A stretch of 6,125 nucleotides of DNA from Kiritimatiellales bacterium (GTDB lineage: Bacteria; Verrucomicrobiota; Kiritimatiellia; Kiritimatiellales; Pontiellaceae): the NCBI GenBank assembly GCA_030621805.1, contig JAUXGY010000121.1, positions 1 to 6,125 on the forward strand, written 5' to 3'. This document shows positions 5,593 to 6,125 of this stretch, piece by piece; positions within the stretch are counted from its first letter, which is position 1; every line of letters starts with the position of its first letter. A model generated the notes under the pieces. It worked only from the letters and a program-made list of their open reading frames with translations, was not told the origin of the DNA and made no database searches. The translations under genes were made by a program, and so were the position numbers.

Positions 5593-6125
5593 ATGAAAGG
5601 TTTGAATCTGTTTTTAGTTTGCATGCTGTTAGTTTCGGGTGCGGTTGCTCAATCTGTCCAACCGCCTGAAGGTTTTACTGCGCTGTTCAATGGCAAAAAT
5701 ATCGAGGGTTGGTGGGGGCTGGAAACGGAGGATCCCTCCAAATGGATGGCTTTGCCGAAGGAGGAGTTGGAAGCCAAGCAGGCCGTCAGTTTGAAAGATA
5801 TCCAACAGCACTGGCGAGCCGAGGATGGCGTGTTGGTGAACGACGGCCATGGAATGTTTCTCACAACCCTTAAAAACTATGCCGATTTTGAGCTGATGCT
5901 CGAATACAAGACTGTGGCGCTGGCCGACAGCGGTGTTTATCTTCGCGCGATACCACAAGTGCAGATTTGGGACAGCACCGAGAAAGCCAAGTTTAAGCTG
6001 GGGGCCGACAAGGGATCGGGCGGCCTTTGGAATAACAAAGGCAATATGCCGGGCAAGAATCCTTTAGTTCTGGCCGACAAGCCGTTTGGCGAATGGAACA
6101 AGATGCACATCATCATGGTGGGCGA
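5593..6125 (+). CDS. secreted DUF1080 (3-keto-disaccharide hydrolase type) protein, 3'-truncated by the window
   Basis: The first 177 codons are present and the frame is still open at the window end. MKGLNLFLVCMLLVSGAVA (1-19) is a clear signal peptide with likely cleavage after AVA before Gln20; it has no proper lipobox, so export to the periplasm or outside is expected. The mature start EGFTALFNGKNIEGWWG (26-42) is the classic opening of DUF1080 domains. It is followed by HWRAEDGVLVNDG (73-85), the FELMLEYKTVALADSGVYLR strand block (99-118) and PQVQIWDS (121-128). DUF1080 proteins have a concanavalin-like jelly-roll fold; some act on 3-keto-glycosides, and many occur in polysaccharide-use gene sets of PVC bacteria and Bacteroidota. 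The gene probably responds to the PAS-AraC regulator just upstream. The exact substrate cannot be read from this portion. Confidence 0.9.
   Translation, partial: MKGLNLFLVCMLLVSGAVAQSVQPPEGFTALFNGKNIEGWWGLETEDPSKWMALPKEELEAKQAVSLKDIQQHWRAEDGVLVNDGHGMFLTTLKNYADFELMLEYKTVALADSGVYLRAIPQVQIWDSTEKAKFKLGADKGSGGLWNNKGNMPGKNPLVLADKPFGEWNKMHIIMVG

Noticed and set aside
5629..5958. A 109-codon minus-strand open frame
   Set aside because: It is antisense to the DUF1080 coding sequence, which has a signal peptide, a strong ribosome binding site and family motifs.

Overview
The window looks like ordinary chromosomal DNA from a Gram-negative bacterium, most plausibly of the PVC superphylum (Kiritimatiellota, Lentisphaerota or Verrucomicrobiota). 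This is inference from gene content: a secreted DUF1080 (3-keto-disaccharide hydrolase type) protein beside a PAS-AraC regulator is typical of polysaccharide-degrading members of those phyla, and the AsmA-like protein implies an outer membrane. No marker gene settles the taxonomy.

Left part, + strand: the 3' end of a large AsmA-like gene (2-1651) is followed after 88 bp by a complete small membrane protein of the DUF212/YuiD family (1740-2183), with a possible promoter in the gap. Centre, - strand: a tRNA-Thr(CGT) gene with encoded CCA (2219-2294) lies downstream of a 645-residue membrane protein (2383-4320). That protein joins a WecA/MraY-type polyprenyl-phosphate sugar-1-phosphate transferase to the membrane and Rossmann region normally found at the N-terminus of FlaA1/CapD-like proteins.

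A 393-bp gap (4321-4713) separates this gene from the right part. It holds a possible - strand promoter inside a nested inverted repeat, and what may be a decayed, frameshifted transposase C-terminus. Right part, + strand: a PAS-AraC transcription regulator (4714-5487), a weak terminator-like hairpin, a short control region with a repeated octamer and a dyad, and the first 177 codons of a secreted DUF1080 protein that runs off the window.

Two themes emerge: envelope building (AsmA-like protein, sugar-phosphate transferase, DUF212 membrane protein) and regulated carbohydrate use (PAS-AraC regulator with its likely DUF1080 target). I see no CRISPR array, intact insertion sequence, phage gene, toxin-antitoxin pair or defence system. 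The most unusual item is the two-part glycosyltransferase fusion. I do not see a convincing new biological system.
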